DNA of 64,000 nucleotides from CAYYJR01 sp964472305 (GCA_964472305.1 CAYYJR010000020.1:10338-74337); one strand, 5' to 3'. Counted from the first letter of the stretch, positions 46,201-54,832 are shown. The notes: a model not told the origin generated them from the sequence alone. Translations and numbers: made by a program.

Positions 46201-46501
46201 CATCCAGCGCTTTGGGGCTGAACTGGAACGGCACGGCGCCGACCAGCACTTTGCCGACAGGGATGCTCCCCTCAACCAGCGCCAGACCGTCGCCCAGGTC
46301 CGCGCCCGTTCCGGAAAGCGAGATGTTGCCCAACTTTTCCAGTGCAAGGGGCAGCAGCAGTGGAGAAGCCGTCGGCGCGCCGTTCGACTCCGCCACGAAA
46401 TTGATGGTCTTTACCGGCGCTTGCCCCCTGGGCAGCGCCGGCAAGGAGGCCAGCACACAGGCGGCGATGCCGCACAGCAGAAACCATCGAGAGGAAATCA
46501 T
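43223..46501 (-). CDS. Exported GH-A-like TIM-barrel protein with beta domains
   Basis: About 1092 residues. A signal peptide (WFLLCGIAACVLASLPALP) precedes N-terminal beta domains (about 30-410). A TIM-barrel region (about 415-760) has HE in FKVLHESRSSD at the place of the clan GH-A acid/base and E in LWTTEALYH at the place of the nucleophile. A C-terminal jelly-roll (RPFAFTARVKGNGGWGRLMF) contains an inserted coiled coil near 1000-1045 (YADALTKYEASLSDYQTK). GH39/GH5-like glycosidase is the best guess; HE in place of the usual NE is unusual. AAAGGAG lies five bases before ATG 46501. It precedes no other gene on the strand and ends at the hairpin. Confidence 0.6.
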   Translation of the reverse strand: MISSRWFLLCGIAACVLASLPALPRGQAPVKTINFVAESNGAPTASPLLLPLALEKLGNISLSGTGADLGDGLALVEGSIPVGKVLVGAVPFQFSPKALDVSTSMSGIREAIRAKYSYLHENSTGSLGRLVATVPADQYAAVHVVAFSRTYKDAVPRMTVRYGMFGNYAGILVNARVEVPDIRNQGKVSSVVARIPVKLTDGKTGYLYHLRIPLANSGNLWELKGKASLEFTRDINAHVNLPDPNEFADMPLGFPSGVVVLGATLEKSPVTVSYTTTEAGNVFYDTQQPVFNVKITNRSEKVARGRVLASCAGPGTADEYGLGRKAWTATTPFSVKPGETAEVPLDVTPRSKKRGWYSCTVAVEVNGHPVQARETTFALLAPDTRKAFDESPFGTWEFWMPHNTFFAKDQYEKKCDLIKKGGWRWTYGGAPSKIGSRYGEEMTAADYREIREKYGFRMTLTSPPEAYQRGTGWYNETEFQAKVVPALKAARERGYDNAFKVLHESRSSDTLLRRVNDFLGGAPYDMPAEEKAQIDQQFENVKQYCAAIKKADPTARIVLINDYPGVAIEYMKRGFPKELFEIFGLEGAMFMREPERQPDWLCLLGQAETMRRAMKHYGYDDKQLWTTEALYHATNPGNLTLHRQGVSGVREMMLALGSGFSKLSAAGLLKDSSDDYAWSNWGSGGYCFREPELNPKPSYTMVAWLTQILDEAKFAGYVKSNSTSLHVLDFKKKDGSHVYPVWVVRGMQQVMLKVEGNQPVLFDVYGNPLPAPIKNGAINVLATETPVYLTGVTVTGVAARVPVEMKDTAGASLLEFDDPTALVPVTAPSKTLESSWDYPRLQGKFTTEYVKEDGATALKVTLQPDDDRRTLFQRYVELALAKPITLTGRPFAFTARVKGNGGWGRLMFEMVDAKGRIWTSCGNQYAGSCNSSDNKGDSYISFDGWQTMRIQIAGQYGGADQVAAWPGSYNWWPENTPEFIELQKQYADALTKYEASLSDYQTKLPAYNTALAEYEAKKKAGDNKVRPPAKLNEPQKPGFRNYGIARVDYPVKLTKVIIAMPRNMLYVNGEIPVANPTIWIDRLGVEQPPAGM

Positions 46502-46615
46502 ATCGTCTCCTTTCCCACAGTTACGGGTGTTGCCTGCCCTACAGTCAGGCATAAGCGAACAAGTTCAACAATTTGCCGCTATCACAAACGACTTAATTTC
46601 GCAGCCCATACCCGC

Positions 46616-49120
46616 CTATCGCTCAATGCGCACCACGCCTGCATTGCCGAAGTCGTTGTTCTCGAGCACGGAGCCGGCGGCTAGCGTCAGTACCACGGCG
46701 GTGCCGGACGGCGTTGTCATGGTACAGTGGCGGATGGTGTGCCGCCCGGTGCCGATGATGGCGGCCGTGCGAGAAGCGGGAGGGAAAGTGCAGTGGTCGA
46801 TGACCACATTGTCAGTGAAGATGCCGTCGGTATGGATGCTGATCGCGCCGGGTACCGCAAAGATGCAGTGCTCAATGCGCACGTTACGGCTGTGGCTGAG
46901 CGACAGCACGGTACCGGGGCCTTTCTCTCTTTCAGCCACGAAGCGGAAATTGCGGATGGTGATGTTTTCCGCGTCGTCGCCGAAGATCGCCGCCGCGCCG
47001 GTGAGCGTAATGGTGTGACCCTGGCCGTCCAGTATCACGTTGCGCAGCCCACGGGTGAGCAGTGCCAGCGACTGGCTATTGCCGGTTAACCGGATATCAC
47101 GGGCGAAGCGGTATGTCGTATTCGATCGCTCGATGAGCAGTGGCGCGTTGACGTCGTGCGTGGTGGGCGCGGGTGCCGGGCTGGTCGGGACGTCGACGAT
47201 CTCTTCCCGTTGCACCGTGGCTGGGTGCAGCCACCAGATGCCGCCGCGGGTGATCATATAGAGCGAATGTCGATCCCAGGGATCGGCAGCGATGTCGCCG
47301 AAAGCTTCCCACACCGGCTGCCAGGTGCGGCCGCCGTCAACCGAGCGCGTCAGACCGGTGGATTGGCTGGACAGCCACAGCGTGTCGTCGCCGATCTCAG
47401 CGATGCGGACCAGGCCGTGTATCTCGATCGGCAACGGCTGCCACGTTCGTCCGCCGTCGTCGCTGCGGAACAGCGCCGAATCGACCGGGCGCTTACGGTC
47501 GATGGTATAGCGCGCGCTATACAACACCTGCGGATTCATTCGGCTAATCAGTACATCGCCAAGATGGGTCTGGTCGCTGATTTTTGTCAGCGTCGCGCCT
47601 TTGTCGGTGGATAAATACAGCCCATCAGCGCGCTCGGCGTAGACGGTGCCGCTTTGCGCTGGGTGGACAGCCACGAAGCGCCCGGGACCCAGCGCGTGAA
47701 AGGTGGCACCCCCGTCATCGCTGCAGAACATGTCCTCCGTGCCGCTGCGGCTGGAAAAATAGACTACGTTGGGATCCTTCGCGTCGACCAGGCAGAAGGG
47801 ATACCAGCCGTTGTGGATGTTGTACCACGTGTTGCCGCCGTCGACGGACTTGAAGAGGCGCGTCTCATGTCCGGCATAGATCGTTTTCGGGTCACTGGGC
47901 GAAGGCGTCACGCGGTGCAGCGCGTCGGTGCCGTGCATGCCCATAGCGGTGGTGGTCCAGCGTCGGCCGTCCGTCGTGTAGTGCATGCCCTGGGCGTCGG
48001 AACACGCCCACACGCCGGTTGAGGTTGACGCGATATGCGACAGGCTGATATCGTGGAATCCGCGATCGGTGCGTGTCAGGCGTACCCGGCCACTGGAGGC
48101 CCGCTCGCCGCGCCAGATCATATCGCCGCCGGCCCACAGGATGTCGCGCGCGGCGTCGATGGTCATGCCCTCGACCTCGGTGCCGTCATAATTCGCCAGC
48201 ACCCCCTGGATGGTATGGAACAGTTTGCCGCCATCCGTCGTGCAGTAGACGGGCGCGCCGGGGCGGCTGTAGAAGGCCACGTTCGGCCGCGTGGGATGGA
48301 CGGTGATGCACCAGGCGGGCAGCCCCAACCGCTGTGTGGGCGTCCACGTTGCGCCGCCGTTGTGAGAAACGGCGGTGGAACAGTAGATGGTGTCGGGATT
48401 GCCGGCGCAGATAGCCATGCCGCGGGCGTTGGCGGCCGTCAACTGCGTGAAGGTTTTGCCGCCATTGACGGTCTTCCATACGCCGCTGTGCCCGCCTTCG
48501 TAAAAAGCGAAAAAGGCGGTATCAGGATTGGTGGGATGCACCTGGATTACCTGAATGCGCGCCGGTATACCCTGGACGTTTTTCGGCAGGTCGACGTGCG
48601 TCCAACTGGCACCGCCGTCACGGCTGACGTGCAGTGCGCCCGGGCCGCCGGCGTAGACGACGTTGTGATTGGTCGCGCAAATATCCAGGCCACGGTACCC
48701 AAGGGCATGCTCCGGGGGCAGGATGGTTGTCCAGGAGGTGCCGCCGTCGGTGGTTTTATACAGGCCATAGCGGTCGTTAGCGTATATGATGTTCGGGTCG
48801 TCGGCGCTGACTTTGACATTCCGCCCGCCAGGCCCGATGCGGCGCCAGCTTCGGCCATCGTCATTGCTCATCCACGTGCCGTTGTTGGGATCGTGCGCGG
48901 CGCCCCAGAAGCCACCGCGCATCGTCTCGCTGGCCAGGTAGACGGCGTGCGTTTTCGGATGGACCACCATGCCGTAGACCAGCCCGCCGCGCACGGCTTC
49001 GATTTGTGTCCGCACGTAGCTCTTCGCATCCGGCGGCGCCTGCCCCGACACGGGAACGGCTGATAGCAGCATGGCTGCCACCAGCGCGATACGCGCACCC
49101 CAGCTCACTGCGCAGTGCAT
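46616..49120 (-). CDS. Exported Asp-box propeller protein with C-terminal beta-helix
   Basis: About 834 residues. A signal peptide (GARIALVAAMLLSAVPVSG) precedes a long propeller region of the sortilin/VPS10 or xyloglucanase type with about twelve Asp boxes, for example SNDDGRSW, TTDGGTSW, SRDGGASW, SVDGGNTW and SDDGGRTW. The last 170 residues (NVILDGQGHTITLTGAA, ITIRNFRFVAE, IEHCIFAVPGAISIHTDG) form a right-handed beta-helix. It lies upstream of the GH-A-like gene on the same strand (115 bases) and may be co-transcribed. I chose ATG 49120 because GGGAG is nine bases upstream; ATG 49138 lacks a site. Confidence 0.75.
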   Translation of the reverse strand: MHCAVSWGARIALVAAMLLSAVPVSGQAPPDAKSYVRTQIEAVRGGLVYGMVVHPKTHAVYLASETMRGGFWGAAHDPNNGTWMSNDDGRSWRRIGPGGRNVKVSADDPNIIYANDRYGLYKTTDGGTSWTTILPPEHALGYRGLDICATNHNVVYAGGPGALHVSRDGGASWTHVDLPKNVQGIPARIQVIQVHPTNPDTAFFAFYEGGHSGVWKTVNGGKTFTQLTAANARGMAICAGNPDTIYCSTAVSHNGGATWTPTQRLGLPAWCITVHPTRPNVAFYSRPGAPVYCTTDGGKLFHTIQGVLANYDGTEVEGMTIDAARDILWAGGDMIWRGERASSGRVRLTRTDRGFHDISLSHIASTSTGVWACSDAQGMHYTTDGRRWTTTAMGMHGTDALHRVTPSPSDPKTIYAGHETRLFKSVDGGNTWYNIHNGWYPFCLVDAKDPNVVYFSSRSGTEDMFCSDDGGATFHALGPGRFVAVHPAQSGTVYAERADGLYLSTDKGATLTKISDQTHLGDVLISRMNPQVLYSARYTIDRKRPVDSALFRSDDGGRTWQPLPIEIHGLVRIAEIGDDTLWLSSQSTGLTRSVDGGRTWQPVWEAFGDIAADPWDRHSLYMITRGGIWWLHPATVQREEIVDVPTSPAPAPTTHDVNAPLLIERSNTTYRFARDIRLTGNSQSLALLTRGLRNVILDGQGHTITLTGAAAIFGDDAENITIRNFRFVAEREKGPGTVLSLSHSRNVRIEHCIFAVPGAISIHTDGIFTDNVVIDHCTFPPASRTAAIIGTGRHTIRHCTMTTPSGTAVVLTLAAGSVLENNDFGNAGVVRIER

Positions 49121-49167
49121 GTTCACTATTTCTCCCATGCCGGCAGATCACGCGCTTCTCATTCGAC

Positions 49168-49214
49168 CTGACGCGCGTCAGATATACTATATCAGCGATT
49201 AACGCGTTAGACAA
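49168..49214 (-). promoter_or_regulatory. Promoter with two GC-rich palindromes, probable operators
   Basis: On the minus strand TTGTCT (49214-49209) and TATAGT (49191-49186) are exactly 17 bases apart. A perfect 14-bp palindrome CTGACGCGCGTCAG (49168-49181) covers the expected transcript start near 49179, and a second one TAACGCGTTA (49200-49209) lies between the promoter boxes. Sites in these two places are typical for repressors. Confidence 0.6.
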
Positions 49215-49290
49215 TGGGGGGGGTGGTGTATGACGCCAGAAGGAAACCGCGCGTCGTCACATAATAATTAACAGTGGCGCGATGACGCGC

Positions 49291-49318
49291 TTGACCGTCA
49301 GGTAACGAGCGATATCTG
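49291..49318 (+). promoter_or_regulatory. Promoter of the carbamate kinase gene
   Basis: TTGACC (49291-49296), 16-base spacer, TATCTG (49313-49318), about 38 bases before ATG 49356. CAGGAGAG provides the ribosome binding site. Confidence 0.45.
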
Positions 49319-49355
49319 ACAGATCCGTTTCGTGGGATGACACAGGAGAGAAGAC

Positions 49356-50339
49356 ATGGCGCAGACGATTCATCGTGACCTCTACCGCAGCGACCGTGAG
49401 CTGGTGGTTGTCGCGTTGGGCGGCAACGCGTTGATTCAAGCCGGCGAATCGGGAACCGTCGAAGAGCAGACGCGGAACGCCGAAACCATTTGCGGCTATC
49501 TGATGAGCCTGGTAGAGCGTGATTACAACATCATTATCACGCACGGAAACGGCCCGCAGGTGGGCCAGCAAGTGATCCGTCACGAACGCGCCCGGGACAA
49601 GGTGCCGGAAATGCCGCTCGACGTGGTGGTGGCGGAAACCCAGGGCAACATCGGCTATTTCCTCCAACAGACGCTGCTGAACCACATCAATCGGCGAAAC
49701 CTGTATCGGTACGTGGTCACGGTGATCTGTCAGGTTATCGTCGAACGCGACGATCCGGCGTTCTCGAACCCGACCAAACCCATCGGCACCTTCATGACAA
49801 AGGAACAGGCTGAGGCCATGAAGGCGATGCACGGCTGGCACGTTATTGAGGATGCGGGACGCGGCTACCGGCGCGTAGTACCCAGCCCAATACCGGTCAA
49901 GCTGGTCCAGCGGCACATGATCCGCCACGCGGCCCGCGAGGGGAATATCGTGATCGCCGGCGGAGGCGGCGGAATTCCTATTCGAGTCAGGGACGACGGC
50001 GATTACGAGGGCATTGAGGCGGTCATCGACAAGGATCTCACTTCAGCCCTGCTGGCCACGGAAACGGAAGCCGATCTGCTGATCATCCTCATGCCGGATG
50101 CCCAGGTAGCGTTGAACTACGGCACGGACCAGCAGCGAAACCTTACGCGCGTGAGTGTGGAGGAAGCCAAGCAATACCTGGCGGACGGCCAGTTCCCGGC
50201 GGGAAGCATAGGCCCCAAAGTGCGGGGGGTGCTGAACTTCCTGGAGAATAGCGGCAAAGGTCGGCGGGCCATCATTACGCGCGCCGATCAGCTCGACGCG
50301 GCGCTCGACGGCAAGGCCGGCACGGAGTTCGTTCGGTGA
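49356..50339 (+). CDS. arcC: Carbamate kinase
   Basis: A 327-residue amino-acid-kinase-fold enzyme that makes ATP and carbamate from carbamoyl phosphate and ADP. VVVALGGNALIQAGE carries the Gly-rich nucleotide site, THGNGPQVGQ the substrate site, and IAGGGGGIPI plus AVIDKDLTSALLA the C-terminal signature. The length is normal. In arginine-deiminase operons it follows arcA and arcB, but neither is nearby, so it may serve another carbamoyl-phosphate source such as purine or agmatine breakdown. GGAG stands before the ATG. The next gene is 210 bases away. Confidence 0.92.
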   Translation: MAQTIHRDLYRSDRELVVVALGGNALIQAGESGTVEEQTRNAETICGYLMSLVERDYNIIITHGNGPQVGQQVIRHERARDKVPEMPLDVVVAETQGNIGYFLQQTLLNHINRRNLYRYVVTVICQVIVERDDPAFSNPTKPIGTFMTKEQAEAMKAMHGWHVIEDAGRGYRRVVPSPIPVKLVQRHMIRHAAREGNIVIAGGGGGIPIRVRDDGDYEGIEAVIDKDLTSALLATETEADLLIILMPDAQVALNYGTDQQRNLTRVSVEEAKQYLADGQFPAGSIGPKVRGVLNFLENSGKGRRAIITRADQLDAALDGKAGTEFVR

Positions 50340-50549
50340 TCGCTGCGCACAGACACCGTTGCGGGGCTGCCTTGCGGAAATGACGGCTTACGGGTATTCG
50401 GCAAGAACGCGGGCGAGGAATTGAAGGAACGGCGCAGCGCTTGTCGAATCCGTTAGAGACTGTGCTGGACAACCGCATGTCGCTCGATAGCGACGGCGCC
50501 GTCGAGCAACGTAAATCCATACTCGCATAGTTCGAGAGGAGTTCGCCAA

Positions 50550-51758
50550 ATGGCCAAGTTGAAAGATATGAAGGAATTGCTCTACACGGACGCGTATTAT
50601 CCGGTGGAAGTCGAGCGCTATCTGGATCCGACGATGGATCCCCCCATCCTCCGGTGGGATCCGGAACTGGGATACTTCCACCTGAATCAGTCGTTGAAAG
50701 ACGGCATTGATGAAGCGCGCACCGCCAGTACCATGGATCCCACATATTTCAACCGGACCATGATCAATTATGCAGATCAGCCGTGCCGCATTACGACCTA
50801 CGGCGACAGCTATACGCTGTGCGCGCAGGTGGGCGATGCGGAAACCTGGCAGGAAACCCTGGCCGGGCATCTGCGTGAGCCGATCCGGAACTTCGGCGTG
50901 GGCGGGTATGGTGTCTTCCAGGCCTATCGCCGGGCCATGCGCATGGAGCAGATCAACGCGATCGCGTCGGAATACCTGATCCTCAACATCTGGGACGATG
51001 ACTACAAGCGCAACCTCGACGCTGCGCGCTGGATTCGCGTGGGCTGGATGGTGCGCGACTTGCCGCGCGGCCTGAAAGACGGCTACCCGGTGCACGGCTT
51101 CCCCTGGGCGCATCTGCGGTATGACGTCGACAAAGGCGCATGGGAGGAACGCCCCGGCATGTGCGAGAAGATCGAAGATCTGCGCAAGCTCGTCGGCAAA
51201 GACAACTTCTACCAGGCCTTCAAAGATGATCCGGTTGCACAGCTCTATTGCCTCACCGAGGGTGGCGAAGCCCCCGTGGAGCCCCAGGAGAAGCTGGCGG
51301 AAGCATTCGGCATCAAGGTTGACCTGCGCAATCCGAAAACGCGCCGGGCGGATGCCCGCAAATTGCACATCGCCTACGGCATCCGGTCCACCATGTATAC
51401 GGTCGACAAATTCCGCAAATGGTGCCAGGCGAATAACCGCAAACTCATGGTCCTGTTGAGTTACGATGTCCCGACCGTGCAGCAATTCTGCAAAGGCAAA
51501 CCGCGCTTCGATGAAGAGTTCCTGGAGTTCCTCGATCGCGAGAACTACCTCTATGTCGATACACTGACCAAATTCCGGGACGAGTACAAACAGTTCCGCG
51601 GCTCCATCGACGCATTCTGCAATAAATACTACGTCAGCCGCGCCGGCGCCCAGGTGTTCGGGCATTTCAACCCGCTGGGCTACTTCTGGTTCGCCCACGC
51701 CATCCGCAAAGAGATCGTGAACTGGCTCGATCCCAAGCCGCTGACCTATCGGGATTAA
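50550..51758 (+). CDS. SGNH/GDSL-like hydrolase
   Basis: A 402-residue protein with block I TTYGDSYTLC (Ser in GDS), a Gly in FGVGGYGVFQ and a last block GHFNPLGYFWFAHAI, which holds a His in the place of the SGNH catalytic pair. Block III may be LNIWDDD, where Asn is present. The block V Asp seems to be missing (GHFN instead of DxxH). It is probably an esterase or acetylhydrolase relative; the long insertion between 150 and 300 is unassigned. No signal peptide. GAGGAG lies eight bases before the ATG. Members of this subgroup are mostly anonymous. Confidence 0.6.
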   Translation: MAKLKDMKELLYTDAYYPVEVERYLDPTMDPPILRWDPELGYFHLNQSLKDGIDEARTASTMDPTYFNRTMINYADQPCRITTYGDSYTLCAQVGDAETWQETLAGHLREPIRNFGVGGYGVFQAYRRAMRMEQINAIASEYLILNIWDDDYKRNLDAARWIRVGWMVRDLPRGLKDGYPVHGFPWAHLRYDVDKGAWEERPGMCEKIEDLRKLVGKDNFYQAFKDDPVAQLYCLTEGGEAPVEPQEKLAEAFGIKVDLRNPKTRRADARKLHIAYGIRSTMYTVDKFRKWCQANNRKLMVLLSYDVPTVQQFCKGKPRFDEEFLEFLDRENYLYVDTLTKFRDEYKQFRGSIDAFCNKYYVSRAGAQVFGHFNPLGYFWFAHAIRKEIVNWLDPKPLTYRD

Positions 51759-52106
51759 CATGGGGTAGCGCATGCCGTGAATCCGACTGCCTCAGGAGCG
51801 AAAGACGGGGGGTATTGGGGATACGTATTCTTGACACCCCACCATACCCCTCGTCTACTTTGGTGATAGCTCATCGCGCACGCCTTGTCGTTGCAGGCTT
51901 CCCTCACTCTGTGACGCAGCGCGGTCATCGCGGGCGCAGATTGTTCTTCACCGCCGAAGATTCCCTCACATAGCTGGCGCGGATACGGCGGGATGCGGCG
52001 ACCGTTCTCGCCGACCTGGCTGTCCGCCAGTCCCGTCCGTTCCCGGCAAACGCGGTCCAAAGCCGAAGGCGAACGAACAATAGGGCAAACAATAAATAAA
52101 GTAGCC
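51759..52106. other. Non-coding stretch after the SGNH gene
   Basis: No gene, RNA or terminator could be supported here. The sequence just precedes two gene remnants and may itself be mobile-element debris. Confidence 0.5.
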
Positions 52107-52290
52107 TCCTGTGAAAATCCCCCCCGTAGGTCTTGCCGCCACCGCCTTCGGTTCCGGCGTGACCTCGATGCCCAGTTCTCGCAAGCGTTTGGTATGGTAG
52201 TGCACCAACTGGTCGTGTTGCAGTTGGTCAAAGTAATCGGCGCCCAGTTCCTGATACAGTACCCCGTCCCGCAAGAAGAAATATACCGCG
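52107..52290 (-). pseudogene. C-terminal remnant of a transposase
   Basis: The minus-strand frame reads FFLRDGVLYQELGADYFD, later KRLRELGIEVTPEP, which is the C-terminal pattern seen in IS110-type transposases (rL..LGadYFd ... RrLe.LGyeVtl.P). Only about 60 residues remain and no start, catalytic region or inverted repeats are visible. The family assignment is from memory of the motif and should be treated as tentative. Confidence 0.4.
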
Positions 52291-52475
52291 TCCAGAATAT
52301 CATGCGCTTCCCCACCGATCTCAAAGACAATAACGATTTCAGCTACCCCTGGATGGCGCAACTGGATGCGCACACCTGGTACCTGGTCTTCTACTGTGGC
52401 AAGATGCATGGGGCGAATAGTATCTACGGGATGACGTTCGATATGAGAATAACGAAGACCGGCGGCATTGATTGA
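52290..52475 (+). pseudogene. 3' remnant of a BNR/sialidase-like gene
   Basis: A short frame ending at TGA 52475 reads FSYPWMAQLDAHTWYLVFY and CGKMHGANSIYG, resembling the closing blade of a sialidase/BNR propeller. The first in-frame ATG is 52302. The N-terminal 90% is missing, and the break lies where the transposase remnant begins on the other strand, suggesting that the insertion removed it. Confidence 0.4.
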
Positions 52476-52585
52476 CGGCAAATCGCTCGCTCAGCCTTTA
52501 TCCAAAGCTCCGGCTAACGAGGCTGCGCCGACACTGGTCTTTTTCAGGCAACCGCTATTGAATAACACCGTCTGCCCCCATTTAC

Positions 52586-53977
52586 CTAACGGAGATATTC
52601 GCGATAGGTTGCTTCGATGCGTTGCAGTTCGGCAAGGGCGGCGGGATCGATTTTGGGCTCGGTATCGGCGGCAAGGATGGCGTGGGCGCGCTGGTGGGCG
52701 GCTTCGGCCAGTGTATGTGGGCAGTCTTCACGGGCGTTGCGGTTCAATAATTGCGGATCATACAGGTGATCGCGGAAGTTACACAGGGTGTGGTCGGTCT
52801 CCAGGTAGCTGCCGGCGATGCCGACCTCGCGGATCAGTTCGAGTTGCAGCGTATCGTCATCCACGGCGAAGCCGCGCTGGTAATGGCGCGCGTAACCGAC
52901 CATCTCGTTGTCGATGACAAGCTGGCCCAGCGACATCGTCATCTCCGATTCGAGTTGACCCAATCCCCATATCAGCCCGACGCGGTTGGCCAGGTGTGTG
53001 TGAATGCCGAACATCTTTTCCAACGCCGCCTGCTCATCCTCGTAGACGGATTCGGTGGACACCCACGAGCCGGAGGGTAGGCCATAATACCGGCCCATGG
53101 CGGCGGAGGCGGCGGCAAACAGCGCGTTTTCCGGTCCGCCGGTGACCGCGGTAGCACGGCGCATATCGAGGACGTGCGCCAGGCCCAGATTGTAGATGAC
53201 GGGACGGCCCGGCTCCAGTACCTGGTTGATGATGATGCCGGAAAGGATTTCCGCGTTGCCGACCGCCATGGCGCCTGCCAGGCTTACCGGGCCGGTGACA
53301 CCGGCCATCGGCTCACCGTTGATGGTGGTCGGGATGCCGGCGCCTGCGCTTTTGCGAAAAATTTCCAGCGCCAGGTTGGTCCAGCGCAACGGTCCGTGCG
53401 CGGTGAAGCCCACGCTGCACCACGGGCCGGGGAAGACGCGCCGCATCTCCAGCAGCGCCTCCATGCCGGTAGGAGTGAAACAGAGCACGCGTACGTGCTT
53501 GCGGCAATGCTCGGTGATGACGCGCAGCCCGACGAAATCGCGACAGCGCGGCGGCACGTCCCGCATCGCCATCCCCATCACCCCCTGCACGTGCTCCAGG
53601 TGGTCGCACAGCCGCGCCACCGTGCCCAGGTCGGCGGCGGTCGCCTCGCGCCGTTCCGTTCCCGTCCACAGGTGCAGGCCCGGGTTGGTCCAGAAGACGG
53701 ACGCCGACTCCGGCGTCAGCACGGTGGTCGCGCCGTCGCGCGCGGCCAGTTCGACGGTCCGCGGCGCCAGCGCCAGATATTCCTGCACCATGGCGCGCGG
53801 GAAGCGCACTTCCTGCGCGCCGGGACCGGGCCGTGCTCCCGCGCGCAGCATCCGCGCCACGATTTCGTCGTGCTCCAGGCGCACCCCGATTTCTTCCAGT
53901 ATCCGCAGCGTCGCCTCGTGCAGCCGCTGGACGTCGTTCGGTGTCATGCATCGTCTCCCGCAGAGCATCTTCTCCAT
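52586..53977 (-). CDS. Trimethylamine methyltransferase (MttB) family protein, non-pyrrolysine
   Basis: About 463 residues of the MttB superfamily, corrinoid-dependent methyltransferases acting on quaternary amines. The N-terminal RLHEATLRILEEIGVRLEH, the central GPLRWTNLALEIFRKSAGAG and INGEPMAGVTGPVSLAGA and the late YETDHTLCNF-like stretch (YLETDHTLCNF) match. The frame has no in-frame amber codon, so it lacks pyrrolysine and belongs with MtgB-like enzymes that demethylate glycine betaine or related compounds. No corrinoid protein or reactivase lies nearby. The start is uncertain among 54019, 53977 and 53947; the last has GGGAG seven bases upstream. Confidence 0.8.
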   Translation of the reverse strand: MEKMLCGRRCMTPNDVQRLHEATLRILEEIGVRLEHDEIVARMLRAGARPGPGAQEVRFPRAMVQEYLALAPRTVELAARDGATTVLTPESASVFWTNPGLHLWTGTERREATAADLGTVARLCDHLEHVQGVMGMAMRDVPPRCRDFVGLRVITEHCRKHVRVLCFTPTGMEALLEMRRVFPGPWCSVGFTAHGPLRWTNLALEIFRKSAGAGIPTTINGEPMAGVTGPVSLAGAMAVGNAEILSGIIINQVLEPGRPVIYNLGLAHVLDMRRATAVTGGPENALFAAASAAMGRYYGLPSGSWVSTESVYEDEQAALEKMFGIHTHLANRVGLIWGLGQLESEMTMSLGQLVIDNEMVGYARHYQRGFAVDDDTLQLELIREVGIAGSYLETDHTLCNFRDHLYDPQLLNRNAREDCPHTLAEAAHQRAHAILAADTEPKIDPAALAELQRIEATYREYLR

Positions 53978-54048
53978 CGCACCCCCCATCCCTTTTGCCT
54001 GGTATCGCGCCTCCGGCATTTCTGCTACAATGAGCCGGGAGAGTGGCT

Positions 54049-54435
54049 ATGTTCCGCATGACGGTTGACAGTTCTTTTAGCGCGGCGCACAGCATCCGCG
54101 GTTATGCCGGTCCCTGCTGCCGGTTGCACGGGCACAACTACCGCGTGGTGGTGCGGCTGCAAGGCACCGAGCTGGATGCGCTGGGGATGCTGGTCGATTA
54201 CACCGAGGTGAAGCGCGCGCTGGCGGAAGTGATCGCGCCGTTCGACCATGCCTTGCTGAATGAACTGGAACCGTTCACCACTATAAATCCCACCAGCGAA
54301 GCGATCGCCCGGCTGTTTTACACCCGTCTGCGCGACATCCTGCTCGCGACCGACGACTTGCGGCGGCGGGTACAGATTGTCGACGTGGCCATTTACGAGA
54401 GCGAGCGCCAGGGCGTCGCCTACGGAGAAGCATAG
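54049..54435 (+). CDS. queD: 6-carboxy-5,6,7,8-tetrahydropterin synthase family
   Basis: A 128-residue QueD/PTPS enzyme of queuosine (7-deazaguanine) biosynthesis, which converts dihydroneopterin triphosphate to carboxytetrahydropterin. Zinc ligands are His in FSAAHSI and the pair in CCRLHGHNY, with the catalytic Cys just before. Asp-His in FDHALLNEL and the Glu in IYESER complete the site. A TACAAT at 54026-54031 places transcription start about 11 bases before the ATG. No other queuosine gene is near; the FmdB gene follows after two bases. Confidence 0.88.
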   Translation: MFRMTVDSSFSAAHSIRGYAGPCCRLHGHNYRVVVRLQGTELDALGMLVDYTEVKRALAEVIAPFDHALLNELEPFTTINPTSEAIARLFYTRLRDILLATDDLRRRVQIVDVAIYESERQGVAYGEA

Positions 54436-54437
54436 TT

Positions 54438-54683
54438 ATGCCCCTGTATGAATTCGAATGCGTGCAGTGTCACCGCGTCTTTGAGGAATTGGTCCGCATG
54501 GGCAGCACGGGCGATGGATTGCATTGCCCGGACTGCGGCGACGGCGATGTGCGTAAGCTGATGTCCACTTTCTATGGCCGCGCCAGCGGCGACGGCGGCG
54601 CGCACCACAGCGTTGCCGGGTCCGGCTGCGCTTGCGGCGGGGATTGCAGCACCTGCACCTCGTGCTCGGGGCATCATCACTAA
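54438..54683 (+). CDS. FmdB-family zinc-ribbon protein
   Basis: An 81-residue protein of the FmdB/CxxC_CxxC_SSSS family. The zinc ribbon is FECVQCHRVFEEL and HCPDCGDGDVRKL, and the tail is rich in Cys, Ser and His (CACGGDCSTC, CSGHHH). Members are possible regulators. It lies two bases after the queD stop, so the two are co-transcribed. Confidence 0.85.
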   Translation: MPLYEFECVQCHRVFEELVRMGSTGDGLHCPDCGDGDVRKLMSTFYGRASGDGGAHHSVAGSGCACGGDCSTCTSCSGHHH

Positions 54684-54832
54684 CGATCGTAACACGCCGC
54701 GGCGCGTTGCCCCCGTCGGCGCCGCACGGGCACGTCTTCTGGCGCACCCGTGCGACTCGGCGCGACTTCGGCCTCACCACGCCTGTTTGTCTCACCATGA
54801 CGCACGACCGTTGTCGGCACGGGGTAAAACAT

